Origin: Miscanthus floridulus
Lineage: Eukaryota > Streptophyta > Magnoliopsida > Poales > Poaceae
Assembly: GCF_019320115.1 (NCBI RefSeq)
Contig: NC_089586.1
Span: 1,054,001-1,118,000, forward strand
DNA length: 64,000 bases
Reading direction: 5' to 3'
Part shown: positions 34,089-44,971 of the stretch, one piece after another
How positions within the stretch are numbered: position 1 is the first letter of the stretch
How the letters are laid out: the number at the start of each line of letters is the position of its first letter
Notes under the pieces: generated by a model
Told to the model about the DNA's origin: nothing
Seen by the model: the letters and a program-made list of their open reading frames with translations, nothing else
Database searches by the model: none
Program-made: the position numbers and the translations under genes

Positions 34089-34106
34089 CCCACGGACGGC
34101 GCCAAC
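34089..34106 (-). promoter_or_regulatory. Primer-binding site beside the 34107 LTR
   Basis: The minus strand reads GTTGGCGCCGTCCGTGGG directly after the LTR end CACCGACA. A TGGCGCC-type primer site at this place is usual in Tat-type gypsy elements. Confidence 0.7.
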
Positions 34107-34528
34107 TGTCGGTGCAGAAAGTTACCATCGATGTTTGACCACCGATAGCCTAACACGGGGGTCCCTAGGGCAGTATGTTCGGGCTTCAGCGTATGCGGAA
34201 CTCAACGGTTAACGCAAGAGATAGTCGATTTATCCTGGTTTGGACCCTCAATCGTTGATCGAGTAATAGCCCTACGTCTTGTCGGCGTTAGCCTTTGCGT
34301 TGGATTGATTGTAAAGTGTTGTATTGTACAATTGTTCTCTGAACTCCCGATCCAAGGAGCCCTGCCCTTCTTTATATAGTCAGGAGGCCAGAGTCCTAGT
34401 CGGTTTACGATGAGAGTTCCTAGTAGGATTACAAAATAATACTACTACTAAGATTACAGGGGAAGAATCCTAGTTAGGCTAGTTCTTCTCCCTTCCTTGC
34501 GGGGTATCCCATGGGTCCCGCACCAACA
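34107..34528 (-). repeat. Gypsy-type LTR, minus orientation
   Basis: The plus strand starts TGTCGGTGC and probably ends GCACCAACA (34528). The minus strand has a TATA box (CTATATAAAG) near 34377-34368 and the usual phrase TTTATCCTGGTTTGGACCC lies at about 34220. The right end is a judgement: the next bases, AGCCCCCGAGC, look like a polypurine tract on the minus strand, as if internal sequence of another element begins there. No matching partner LTR is in the window. Confidence 0.6.
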
Positions 34529-36410
34529 AGCCCCCGAGCACTTCATGGTTGAGTTCTGGAAGCCTCGTCTTGTTCCTTCAAGTCTTGTCAAGTAGGAACA
34601 AACGTCGTCCAAGTGCTTTCTTGAGCGAAACCATGCAGCGCTTCGTGAGATCTTTGCATGGTGTGTACCTTTTTGAAGAAAAAAGTACCCCCATTTGGAT
34701 GTAGCCCCTGAGCCTCTTGCTTTTTGGCACAAGGAGCTTGAGGGTCTTTTCTTGAAATCTCCCTAATTCTTCGTCGAAAGGCTCCCGAGCATATACCTGG
34801 TTTCTTTGTTGAAAAGAGCTCGGATTTAGCTATGTCCAGGTTCTTTTTGTCGAAAAGAGCTCAGATATAGCTATGTCCGGGTTCTTTTTATCTTGTGGCC
34901 TTGAAGTTGTCTGTCTTGAAGAAGTCTTCTGAGTGACGTGTGCTTTTTTGAAGAAAAAAGTACACTCACTGAGTGTAGCCCCCGAGCCTCTTGCTATTTG
35001 GAACAAAAAGTTGGACGGTCTTGAATCTGAGTTGTTTGAAAGAACTATATTCCTTTCCTTTTGTAGCCCCCAAGCATATATCCAGGTTGTTTTGCTCAGG
35101 AAGAACTCGGATGCTGGGTCTTGGCGTATTCTCTGGTAGTCTGCTATTGTCAGATGTAGTTGTATGGTGGTGGTTGAGTGTAAATGCCTTTTGTTCATGG
35201 GTTGTACTGTGTTGGTATATTCTCTCGAATATGCTTGTTGTTGAGTACTGTTCCTTCACGCCTGAGTCCTCTTTCATTGAATTCTGTCTTTTCACTGTGT
35301 CCTTTGTTAGGCTTGTTTTGTTGGTGCTCCTGGTCCATGTGCACCGCTCCTTTGGTCTATAAATACCCTCCTGGAGTGTTGTTTTGATTCGTTGAGCATT
35401 TTGTTGCTTGTTCTGAAGTCTCCATAGTCATGAATATGGTAGTTTGTGAGGTAGAGCAGCCCTTGGGCACATTTTGTAGTTCTCATATGTCTTGTCATAG
35501 CTGGAGGAAGTCTTGTGATAGGGATTAGAGGTAGACTAATCCCATAGCAGCAACGTACCAGGATGTACGTGGCAGTAGTTGGAGGAAGTCTTATGATATG
35601 GGCTTCATTCCTTCATCTGACAGTTCTTGGTTGATCCTCGCCGCTTGTCTTGAGATTGTCCGGTGCAGATCAACACCATATCCAGCATCACATCGGACTT
35701 GGGTAGACAGATGCCTACCGGCCTTCTCTGCTCCATGTTGTCCTGCCGTTCTGCTGATTTCTGCCTTGGGTGCACTGCGTCCATCCTTTGAAGAAAATAA
35801 TGTAGCCGAGTGCGGTTTGTTCTACCGAGTAGCGATTTGGAACACGTAGTTGTTCCAGAGCCTAGTTGTTTCTGGGTTCCTTTTTGCTACTTGCCTGTCG
35901 TAGTTCTGAGTTCGTTGGGTCTTGTAAGATGTGTAATCTTGTATCTTTTGAAGTCATTTGTAATAGAGAGAATCTTGTCTTCTAAGTTGTCATTCTTTAT
36001 TCTGCTGATGTCCTGGTTGTCTATGAGAATCCCGAGTTCTTTATGTTAGAACCGGGTTGTTATGTTCCTTGTGAGGTAACCTTCCATTGCTCCATGGCTG
36101 ATGAGTTCTTTTTGCAGCCATATGGTAACTCTACTATTTTGCTAGATGGATAAGTCCGAAATCTATCCGTTGAACTATACCATTGTGTGGATTTGTGCCT
36201 TCCGTCATTTTAGCTGTGTCAGTAAATGGACCGTTGTGTTCTCACACCGTGTTTTAACGGGCCTGGTGGGCCGCGTTTTTACCGGTGTTACTTCCTTCAC
36301 CCTAAGTCTGGGTTGGGTAGTGAGTCTGGGTTGAATTATGTAATCCATCCTGGTTACTCTTTAGATTTTGATCAGATGGTCTTAATTAGATTAATCTTGC
36401 TTCCTACAGT
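34529..36410 (+). other. Putative promoter and spliced leader ahead of the H3-like ORF
   Basis: No coding domain is present. The first ~550 bases hold a duplicated block with GTGTG(T/C)(A/-)C-TTTTTTGAAGAAAAAAGTAC followed by GTAGCCCC(T/C)GAGCCTCTTGC, at about 34660 and 34938, plus a tandem pair GAAAAGAGCTC(G/A)GAT near 34812 and 34853. A plus-strand TATA box, CTATAAATACC, sits at 35358. Just before the ATG at 36411 the sequence CTTGCTTCCTACAG is a good splice acceptor, suggesting a leader intron. That makes 35390-36410 a probable untranslated leader. The donor was not located. Confidence 0.45.
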
Positions 36411-36980
36411 ATGGCTTACACCAAGGTAACGCCCTGTAAGTCCGTTGGACCTAAAGGAGTTCCTCGTCACCAGCTTGCCCCTAGAAATGATGGTGCTAGC
36501 AGTAGCAGCTCTAGGCCTGATCCCCAGGTAGAGATATAGAGGCTTTCAATAGAGTTAGCACATGCTACTAGGGATAGAGCCTTGGATACTATCCGGCTGG
36601 GCAAGTTAAAGGAGCAATTGAAGTGTCGCACGACCGCTCATCAGAACTATGAGCGTATGTTAGTTCGTATGGTGGAAGGGAGAAATGAGGCTTGGCATAG
36701 GGAAGATGTAGCTAGAGCTAGAGCGCATGAACTAGAATTTTATGTAGAAGATTTAGAAGAACATAATACTACTTTGCATGAAGAAGTCCATAGACTGAGC
36801 AACCTCCTGGATCCAAATCATGAACCTCAAGCTGATGCAATGGACCCTGGTGTCATCATTGCTGATGATGATGAACTTGAAGAGGAAGAAGAAGAAGATC
36901 CAGAAGAATTAGCGATGGTTGATGAAAGTGATAATGAAGGCGGAAATGTTTTCGGAATAGATACCGATCATGAGGTTTGA
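36411..36980 (+). pseudogene. ORF with histone-H3-tail-like N-terminus, coiled coil and acidic tail
   Basis: This frame has 190 codons counting the stop, with one internal TAG at 36537-36539. Aligned to the mature H3 tail with one inserted residue, the first 24 codons keep A1, T3, K4, T6, K9, S10, G12, K14, P16, R17, Q19, L20 and A21. There is no histone fold. Residues ~25-40 are Ser-rich, ~44-135 form a charged heptad-like coiled coil, and the end is strongly acidic. An AATAAA at 37113-37118 follows the stop, and a splice acceptor precedes the ATG. It may be the extra 'orf0' known upstream of gag in RIRE3/RIRE8-type gypsy elements, or the antisense ORF of a truncated Tat element. Function is unknown; a role in mimicking or binding chromatin partners is inference. 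Confidence 0.6.
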
Positions 36981-37152
36981 TGTGGTCGAGAAGAAGAGTA
37001 GAGTTGTAAAATAGGAGATCTAGTTAAGTTAAGTAGTCTTGTTTAGGTGCGGGCTTGTGCTTAAATAAGTAAACCCAATGTAATGTGTTTGCAGTGAGCT
37101 CTTTTATATCTCAATAAAAGCTTGTGAGTAAAGTTTGGTTTGTTATGAACAG

Positions 37153-38298
37153 ATGCCTCGTACTCGTGCTTTGGATATTCCTGGTTCTTCGCATGAAGAG
37201 GGTGGTGTTCCTGATCCATCACCAGTTCCGCCAACTTTAGCTGATGCTATAGTAGCACTGGTCCATGTGACCGTAGAAAATGCTTAATTGCTTTGAGAGA
37301 TCGCTCAGAGTAACCAGAATATGGTGCATAATCAGAATATGGTGCAAGGAAATAGTGGCCGCAATCATAACAGGCAGGAGGCTACGTATGTTGATTTTAT
37401 AGATACAAGACCCCTAGTGTTCACTAAGGCAGATGAACCACTAGAGGCTGATGATTGGCTTTAGACCATGGAGCAGAAATTTGATCTTATTCCATGCACA
37501 GAAATGCAGAAACCTGTGTTTGCTGCTCAGCAACTTAGAGGTGCAGTGGGTGCCTGGTGGGCAAATCTAGTGGCTATGCAACCAGCTGGCATTCTAATAA
37601 CTTGGGCTGAGTTCCGTACTGCCTTCAGAGCTCATTATATTCCAGAAGGGGTGATGGCCATGAAGCTAGATGAGTTCCTTGCTTTGAAGCAAGGGGATCA
37701 AACGGTTATGCAATATGTGGGTAGATTCAATCACCTATCACAGTATGCATCTGAACATGTCAATACAGATGCCAAGAAAAAGAAATGGTTCATGAGAGGA
37801 CTGAATACCAAATTATAGACAATGATGACTGCATGTGCCAATGTTACTTATCATGAGGCAGTGAACATTGCAATTGCTTCTGAGGAAAAGTATCGGCAGC
37901 ATAAGGAGATCAAGAAAAAGAAGAGTGTGCCGTTTGGATCTTTTGGTGGAAATCAAAAGAGGCAAAAGATAATCTATCATCCAATCAACCATTATCATCC
38001 TCCTTATCGTCCACCACAGTTCCAAGCTGGGCAATAGTCAAATGTCTGTCCTGCTATAACCTACCCGAATTCACAACAGACCAATGCTCCTGGTGGCAAT
38101 GCTCCAACATCCCAGGGTCACAATTATCCGTGTTACAATTATGGAAGGAACGGTCACTTCTCCAGGAAATGTTCGTATCCCAAACAGGCTAATCAAAATT
38201 ATCAGAAGGCCCCTGCCAATCAACAACAAGGTCAAGCACAGAACAAGAACCACAATCAGAATGCTCAGAAGGGCAAAGATGAAAGGAAGATAGGACGG
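37153..38298 (+). pseudogene. Chromovirus Gag
   Basis: The ATG at 37153 follows a splice-acceptor-like TTATGAACAG. The retrotransposon-gag core (PF03732 type) is clear between 37468 and 37818: A-A-Q-Q-L-R-G-A-V-G-A-W-W, then W-A-E-F-R-T-A-F-R-A-H-Y and F-L-A-L-K-Q-G-D-Q-T-V. A basic region and one CCHC knuckle follow near 38130, but its second cysteine is tyrosine (C-Y-N-Y-G-R-N-G-H), a change one G-to-A transition explains. In-frame stops: TAA and TGA near 37285-37300, TAG at 37462, 37816 and 38035. The frame continues into pol without a shift. Confidence 0.8.
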
Positions 38299-41200
38299 GT
38301 GTTCTATATTCAAGCTGGAGAAATTCTAGAAGGGGAGCCAGTGATGATGGGTATGTTTCCTGTCACCAATCACCCTGCTGTTATGCTTTTTGATTCTGGT
38401 GTATCTCATTCATTCATCAATAGAACCTTTGTCGTAAAGCATGCAATTCCAATTGGGGAAACAAAGGAAAGTTTCTTTATACAGTCGCCCGAGGGATGTC
38501 TGTGTACTAAGGAAATGGTATACCAGGTACCTATAAACCTGGGTGGGCATATTTTTCCCACTACCATGATTATTCTCAAGGATCAAGATATAGATGTGAT
38601 CTTGGGAATGAATTGGATGTTTCAGCATAAGGCTGTTATAGATGCTTTGCATAGGACATTAAGGGTGAGTTTGCCTAATAGTAGTTCTCAGCTTCTTATC
38701 CAACTTCCAACCTTAAGGAGATCAGTGGAAAGAGTTTGTGCAACTTTTGTCAAGGAGATTAGAGATATCCCGGTAGTTTGTGAATTCCCTGATGTTTTTC
38801 CTGAGGATTTACCCAGTCTACCACCAGATAGGGATGTTCAGTTTAACATAGAGTTAAAGCCTAGAACAGCTCCGATCTCTCGGAGAGCTTATAGGATGCC
38901 TCCCAAGGAATTAGTCGAGTTGAAGACTCAGTTGCAAGAGTTGATTGAGAAAGGATTTATTCAACCTAGTTCATCACCTTGGGGATGCCCTACAATCTTT
39001 GTGAAAAGAAAAGATGAGACTCTGAGGTTATGTGTTGACTATCGTCCGTTGAATGAAGTGACCATTAAGAACAAGTATCCCTTACCTCGGATAGACTTGC
39101 TTTTTGATCAACTGGCTGGAGCCAAAGTTTTCTCTAAGATTGATTTAAGGTTAGGCTATCACCAAATCAAGATTAAACCTGATGATATTCCCAAAATGGC
39201 ATTTACCATGAGATATGGATTATATGAATACTTGGTAATGTCTTTTGGTTTGACAAATGCCCCAGCTCATTTTATGTATCTGATGAATTCAGTATTCATG
39301 CCTAAGCTAGACAAGTTTATGGTAGTGTTTATTGACGATATCCTAGTTTATTCCAAGAACAAGAAGGACCACGCGGAACATCTCAGAATTGTCCTGACCC
39401 GCTTAAGAGAACATCAACTATATGCCAAATTTAGTAAGTGTGACTTCTGGCTTAAGGAAGTATAGTTTCTTGGACATGTCTTATCAGCTGAAGGAATTGC
39501 TGTTGATCCGAGCAAAGTTAAGGACGTGCTTGATTGGAAACTGCCAACCACTGTTCATCAAGTTCAGAGTTTTCTAGGAATGGCGGGGTATTATCGTCAT
39601 TTTATTCTAGATTTCTCTAGAGTATCCAAGTCCATCATTGGGTTGTTGAAGAACCAAGCCAAGTTTGTCTAGTCATCTGAATGTGAAGAAGCTTTCTAGA
39701 ATTTGAAGAGATTGTTAACCACTACACCAGTATTAGCCCAACCTGATATCGAGAAGTCATTTGATGTTTATTGTGATGCTTCGGGTATTGGCATTGGATG
39801 TGTATTGATGCAAGAAGGCCGAGTCTTGCCTATGCTTCCAGGCAACTCAAGCAACATGAAGAGCACTATTCCACTCATGATCTAGAGTTAGCAGGAGTTG
39901 TCCATGCTCTAAAGATTTGGCGGCATTACCTGCTTGGTAATACGTGCCATATTTATATAGACCACAAGAGCTTAAAGTATATCTTTACTCAATCGGATTT
40001 GAACATGTGACAGAGAAGGTGGTTAGAATTGATTAAGGATTATGACTTAGAAGTACATTACCATCCTGGTAAAGCAAATGTAGTTGCAGATGCCCTCAGT
40101 CAAAAGAGCCATTGCAATTGTCTGACAGTAAGAACAATGGTTTGACTTTATGCCAAGAGATGGAAAAGTTGAGTATAGAGGTAATTCAACAAGGTAGTTT
40201 GGCCAATATAACTGTTGAAGTCATTATTCAAGATTAGATTATTGCTGCTCAGAAAGAAAACAAGGGTATAGCCCATATCAAAGAAAGAATCAAGAATGGG
40301 AAAGCAGAATGCTTCAAAGTAGATGATGAAGGTATGTTATGGTTCAACAATCGCTTAGTGGTACCAAAGGTTCCGGAGTTGCGACAGTCAATTCTTGAAG
40401 AAGCCCATGCTACTAGGTTATCAATTCATCCGGGAAGTAATGAGATGTACCATGACTTGAAACAAAGGTTTTGGTGGACCAAAATGAAGATAGAAATTGC
40501 CCGGTATGTAGCCAAGTATGATACTTGTCAAAAGGTGAAAGCTATACATTTGAGGTCTGCTGGAGAGTTACAGCCATTACCTATTCTAGCTTGGAAGTGG
40601 GAGGATATTAGTATGGACTTTATTGTTGGTCTACCCAAGACATCAAAAGGTTTTGACTCAATATGGGTCATTGTAGATCGACTAACTAAGTTAGCACATT
40701 TTCTTCTAGTCAAGAGTATATATCCTACTATCCAGTATGCCAAGATGTATCTAGCAAGAATCATGAGTCTACATGGAGTACCAAAGACCATTGTGTCAGA
40801 TAGGGGTACACAGTTTGTCTCCAGCTTTTGGAAACACTTGCATGCTTCGTTAGGTACCAAACTCCTGTATAGTACAACTTATCATCCCTAGACTGATGGT
40901 TAGACTGAAAGGGTCAATCAAGTACTTGAAGATATGTTAAGGTGTTGTGTCCTTAACTATTCCAAGAAGTGGGATGAATGTTTGCCTTTGGCTGAGTTTT
41001 TTTACAATAATAGTTATCAAGAGAGTATTAGAATGGCTCCATTTGAAGCACTCTATGGTGGTAGATGCAGAACATCACTGAGTTGGTCTGAGCCCGGAGA
41101 AAGAAGATTCTTTGGAGTTGACCTTGTGAAAGAAACAGAAGACAAGGTTAAACAAATACAAAGTAATTTGAAGATAGCTCGATCCTGAAAAAAGAGTTAT

Positions 41201-41659
41201 GCAGATAAACGACATAGACCATTGGTGTTTAACAAGGGAGATTTTGTATATCTAAAGGTATCACCGATGAAGGGGGTTACTCATTTTGGTGTTAAAGGCA
41301 AGTTGGCACCTCTATATATTGGGCCATTTCAAATTTTAGAGAGGTATGGAAAAGTGGCATATCGCTTGAAGCTACCCGAACATCTTTCAGCTGTACATTA
41401 TGTGTTCCATGTTTCTCAATTAAAGAAGTGTCTCTGAGTGCCTGAGCAGAATGTTGAGGTTGAAGGAGTGGAACTTGAACCTAATTTGACCTATTCCGAA
41501 TATCCTATTCGAGTCCTAGATCAGAAAGATCGCGTCACACGAAGGAGGACAATCAAGTTCTACAAGATACAATGGAATCAACATTCCAAAGAAGAAGCTA
41601 CTTGGGAATCCGAAGATTACTTGCTAGAAAAGTTTCTAGAGTTTCTTGCGTCAATATAG
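38299..41659 (+). pseudogene. Chromovirus Pol (PR-RT-RH-INT-chromodomain)
   Basis: The protease motif [10 protein letters not shown] is near 38390. Reverse transcriptase spans ~38870-39460 with F-I-D-D-I-L-V-Y intact. RNase H is in pieces across 39670-40100. Integrase is at 40340-41190, where the zinc-binding H-H-C-C motif has lost its first cysteine (K-Y-D-T-C-Q), and D-R-G-T-Q-F carries the second catalytic Asp. The C-terminal ~50 residues (41490-41657) resemble a group II chromodomain (W-N-Q-H-S-K-E-E-A-T-W-E). In-frame stops: TAG at 39463, 39670, 39697, two near 40890-40905, TGA at 40008, 41186 and 41435. A frameshift lies near 39825. This would be the replication polyprotein; chromodomains steer insertion to marked heterochromatin in the family. 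Confidence 0.85.
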
Positions 41660-41805
41660 AGTAATGTTAGTTGAGCTCGGTTGTTACAACATGTGTTTTG
41701 TAAAGGAACCTCAGCTGTTATATGGATAGATTTTGTATGTGTTCTCGTGACACATTTCCTTTTCCATTACTTACCCTATGGCTTTGAATCTCGGGATGAG
41801 ATTTC

Positions 41806-41820
41806 TTTTAGGGGGAAGGA
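41806..41820 (+). promoter_or_regulatory. Polypurine tract of the chromovirus
   Basis: TTTTAGGGGGAAGGA lies one base before the LTR start TGTAACACC at 41822. This is the plus-strand primer position. Confidence 0.85.
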
Positions 41821-41821
41821 T

Positions 41822-44800
41822 TGTAACACCTCGGGTGTTTAAATACTAAAACCTACCATGTCATCATATGCATTGCAAAGCATTTGGCATTTAGTGAAAA
41901 TTTTGATATACATACAATAAAACAAGTTTACCTTTATGTGGTATGTGTTGAATTGTATTGTTTGAATCAAGTTTGAAATTTGGCTTGAATTTGAATTTTC
42001 AAGAAAAAACCTGATTTTCAGTATTTAAATCCTACCCTAAAAACTTATTTCAAAATCTAAGCATATTTTGGAGTTGGGCCTAAAAGCAAAAGTGTAGAGC
42101 TTGGCAAGTTATACAAAGTTTGTTTTTGGAGTTTTCAAAGTTGTTATGAAAAATTTGAAGTAATTTGAAAAGGAAAAATTCGTTAAATGTCCCCTATTTG
42201 AATTCAAAAGTTCATTTCAAAATGTAGACCGAATTAGGGGATGGTTATAAAAGCAAAGTTGTAGAACTTTGGATTTTGAGCAACTTTTATTTTTGGAGAT
42301 TTTTGAGTTGTTATACCAATTTGGAAGTAATTTGGATTTTAAAACGGATGACAATTCTGTAAATATGGTGAACAGTATCACGACCACCGCCCCACCGCCG
42401 GCGACCTTCTGCTCGGTTCCAAACGTGCCTGTGGCCGCCCTTGGCTTCGCGCTGGTGCGGAGAAGGCCACTGCGTGTCGCCTCCTTGCTCTCTCGGCTGC
42501 TCTATAAAGCTCAGACGCTGTCGTTGACCTTCCTTTCGCTGCTCTGTTTTTCCCGTCGCCCTTGCTCATCTCCGATGAGCCCTCGCCGTCGAACCAGTGC
42601 CTGTACCATCGCAGCAAAGCGCTCAATAGCTTCACCTACATCTTGTGCGCCTAGCCATCCAACTGCGGTCGCCTGATTTCACCGGGAATCCACGGTGTGA
42701 ACCCTTCTTCCTCGCGGCCGGTAACTTCTTCGTCATGGCTACGCCGTCGTGGCCAGCGCCCTCCGGTGAGCCGTTGCCCTTGCTTTGTGTACCTATAGCT
42801 CTGTCTTGAGGCCGTGGTGTTTACTCCCTTGTTGCTTGGTCATTTTGCCCACTGCAGTCGCTGAAACACCGCCACTGACGAGCTTTGCTTCGCCGTGATC
42901 ACCGTGGACGTCGACCCGCGTCACCGTTGCTTCTCCGGTCTCGCTCTTTGCTTCAACACGTTCGGGGTGAGCTACTGATGCTTCCTGGACCCTTTGTTTG
43001 ACTGCTACTAGTCTCCTATTGCTGGCATAGTGCTGCCATGCTATCGCATCCGCCATGGCCGGCGTCAGCCTTGAATCATGTTGTAATCGCTTAAGCTAGT
43101 GCCTTCAATCGATGCGCCTAGTCATGGTGATTGTGTTGGTGTCTTCGCTGTCACTGTTGGTCTCACCGTCGGCAAGGAAGCGTCGGTCAGCGCCATCGCC
43201 ATCGTGGTCAAAGCTAGAGGTTGAAGATGACAAGTGGGACCCGATGTTAGTGACTCAGCAGTTTGAAAATGATTTTTCCTTTTTCAGAATTGAGTGAATA
43301 GTGTCTGTTTTTGTTATTTTTGTGTAGATTTATTTAGAGCTCCAAAAATTATGAAAATTTTTGTGTGACCTCTCTGTGATGAATATTATTTAGTAAAATT
43401 ATGAAATATTGATTTATAATACTTTTAAATGTGATAAAAATTGCTCAATTAATTAATAAATGGGTTTCCATGATTTTTCTAGGCTTAATTAGTTATCCAA
43501 AAATTATGAAAATTGTTTTGCCACTTAGTTATCATGTGATGAACCTTTACAAAAATTTTGAGCTCAATTAGAATAAGTTGATTTATTTCATAATTTTGAA
43601 ATTAAATAATTAATTCATAAAAGCAAATAGTAACCTTTAATGATTTAGGTTTTGTTTGAAATTTTGGAATTGAGTGATGACCTTGGGTCATTAGTTGATA
43701 ATGATCCTTGGCAATTGATGTATGTGTTACAAAAAAGATCTAGTTCGTTTGACTTGCAACTGTACCGCGAAGGAAAGTTGTATTCGATTTGTTAATTTTA
43801 CATCCATCATCAAGCATCATGTTTCATATTCCGCATCATGTTAAACATGGCATTGTTACTACGTGTAGCAAACGAAGGTGAGCACGTGGTAGTTAATCAA
43901 GTTGTGGAGGAGGTTAATCCGTTTGTTGAGGTCGGATCAGATAATTGTGGAACGTCGTAGGAACCTAACCTTTCCGTCAACGAAGGCAAGCCCTGGATGC
44001 ATTTAACCCTACCATGTGTTTTACAAATTTTATCGCTTTTGCTTTTCTATACTGCATTAAGTGATTAGGAGTCAAGTGGAAACCTAATTGGTGCATCACC
44101 AACCTTGTTTTTCCATATCTACCTTGATTACCTGTTTTATTCGTAAATGTCTAGTTATGCTTAGTCATGCTTAGTTGGGTGATTACCTGTCACCTGAGAA
44201 TTTTAAATGGATCTTTGGTTACTTATGTTATCATGAGATATGAGCATGGAAGTAATAAATCTAGACTGGGCAGACTCGGTGTGTGAGAGCCATAAGACAT
44301 GGAGGTCTTGTGAGCGGCTTCTTTCCGCCTATGTCGATTAAGGTCTGTCCATTGTTGAATTGCATGAGGTGAGACTTTGTAGTAGTAACCACATACTTCG
44401 GTAAGCCTTAACTCGGCTATTCTATTATGAGAATGGCTATTCGCGCACTGGGAGTGGAGAGATGGCAGGAATAGCGTGTACCCACGTGGCAATGGGCCGG
44501 ATTGGTGAAGTACTATATTCTCGGGTGGCGCGGACTCGTTCTTGTTTTAGAAGATCCGAGGGTAGGTTGATATATGTAAGTCGGGGACCTGCATATGCCA
44601 TGTGGTCTAGAATCCCCAGCTGGGTTAATAATCGGTTCGAATCGTCATTGCTCCTCGGTTATGGAGACTCAACTCACTGTTCATCATCGTAGTTAATAAC
44701 TAGAACTTGAGTAAGGTTTGAAACAACTGGTTTGTAAACTAAGTTACCGTAAGACTTCCGCTATTTTACTCTGATGTATATATTTGAATAAATGTTGTAA

Positions 44801-44971
44801 TACTGCAATGACTCTGTAATGTGACCCTACTCAAAAATCATGGATGATTCGGGGTTCCCCGAGGACACCCGACAGACTTCTTAAGTTACCAGGAACATAT
44901 GCATAGTTGTCAAAGATCGTTAGACAGTGACAAGTGCATGTGGGTCCTATAACTTAGGAGGTTCTGCCACA
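41822..44971 (+). repeat. Chromovirus 3' LTR, ~3.15 kb
   Basis: The LTR starts TGTAACACCTCGGG and ends GGTTCTGCCACA, immediately before RTE LINE coding sequence. Inside are an AT-rich U3 with a ~167 bp tandem duplication (42010-42362), a TATA-like CTCTATAAAG near 42503, and a CpG-rich transcribed leader (42380-43250). Open frames in the leader (42269-42676, 43112-43297, minus 42793-43056) are low-complexity by-products. The right target duplication would be CCTTC (44972-44976); its left partner is not in the window. Confidence 0.8.

Larger units (their letters stand above)
15041..34528 (-). mobile_element. Decayed Tat-type Ty3/gypsy material, minus orientation, pol missing
   Basis: Read from right to left there is an LTR (34107-34528), a primer site, gag remnants (33965-32452), then an antisense intron-bearing ORF on the plus strand (31795 back to 17933), then a purine tract and LTR-like DNA ending near 15041. 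This is the gene order of Tat-lineage elements except that protease, reverse transcriptase and integrase are absent. The left and right LTR-like blocks do not match each other, so this may be a mosaic of two related elements. A 10.1 kb TR-GAG element (18994-29142) splits the antisense ORF. Confidence 0.6.
37153..44971 (+). mobile_element. Tekay/Del-like chromovirus (Ty3/gypsy), 5' LTR missing
   Basis: One gag-pol frame runs from 37153 to a polypurine tract at 41806 and a 3' LTR of about 3150 bp. Domain order (gag, protease, RT, RNase H, integrase, chromodomain-like end) is that of chromoviruses. The phrase before the LTR (GGGATGAGATTTC then TTTTAGGGGGAAGGA, then TGTAACACC) is typical of the Tekay/Del branch. 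No copy of this LTR and no Met-tRNA primer site lies upstream of gag. The upstream DNA instead carries the H3-like ORF and gypsy LTR material of another type. The element is therefore truncated or recombined, and about a dozen nonsense codons and at least one frameshift make it dead. Confidence 0.82.

Noticed and set aside
36411..36980. A true histone H3 gene
   Set aside because: Only the tail-like first ~24 residues match; there is no histone fold, and the rest is coiled coil and acidic.
42269..43297. Possible host gene in GC-rich DNA
   Set aside because: It lies entirely between the TG and CA ends of the chromovirus LTR and is best read as its transcribed leader.
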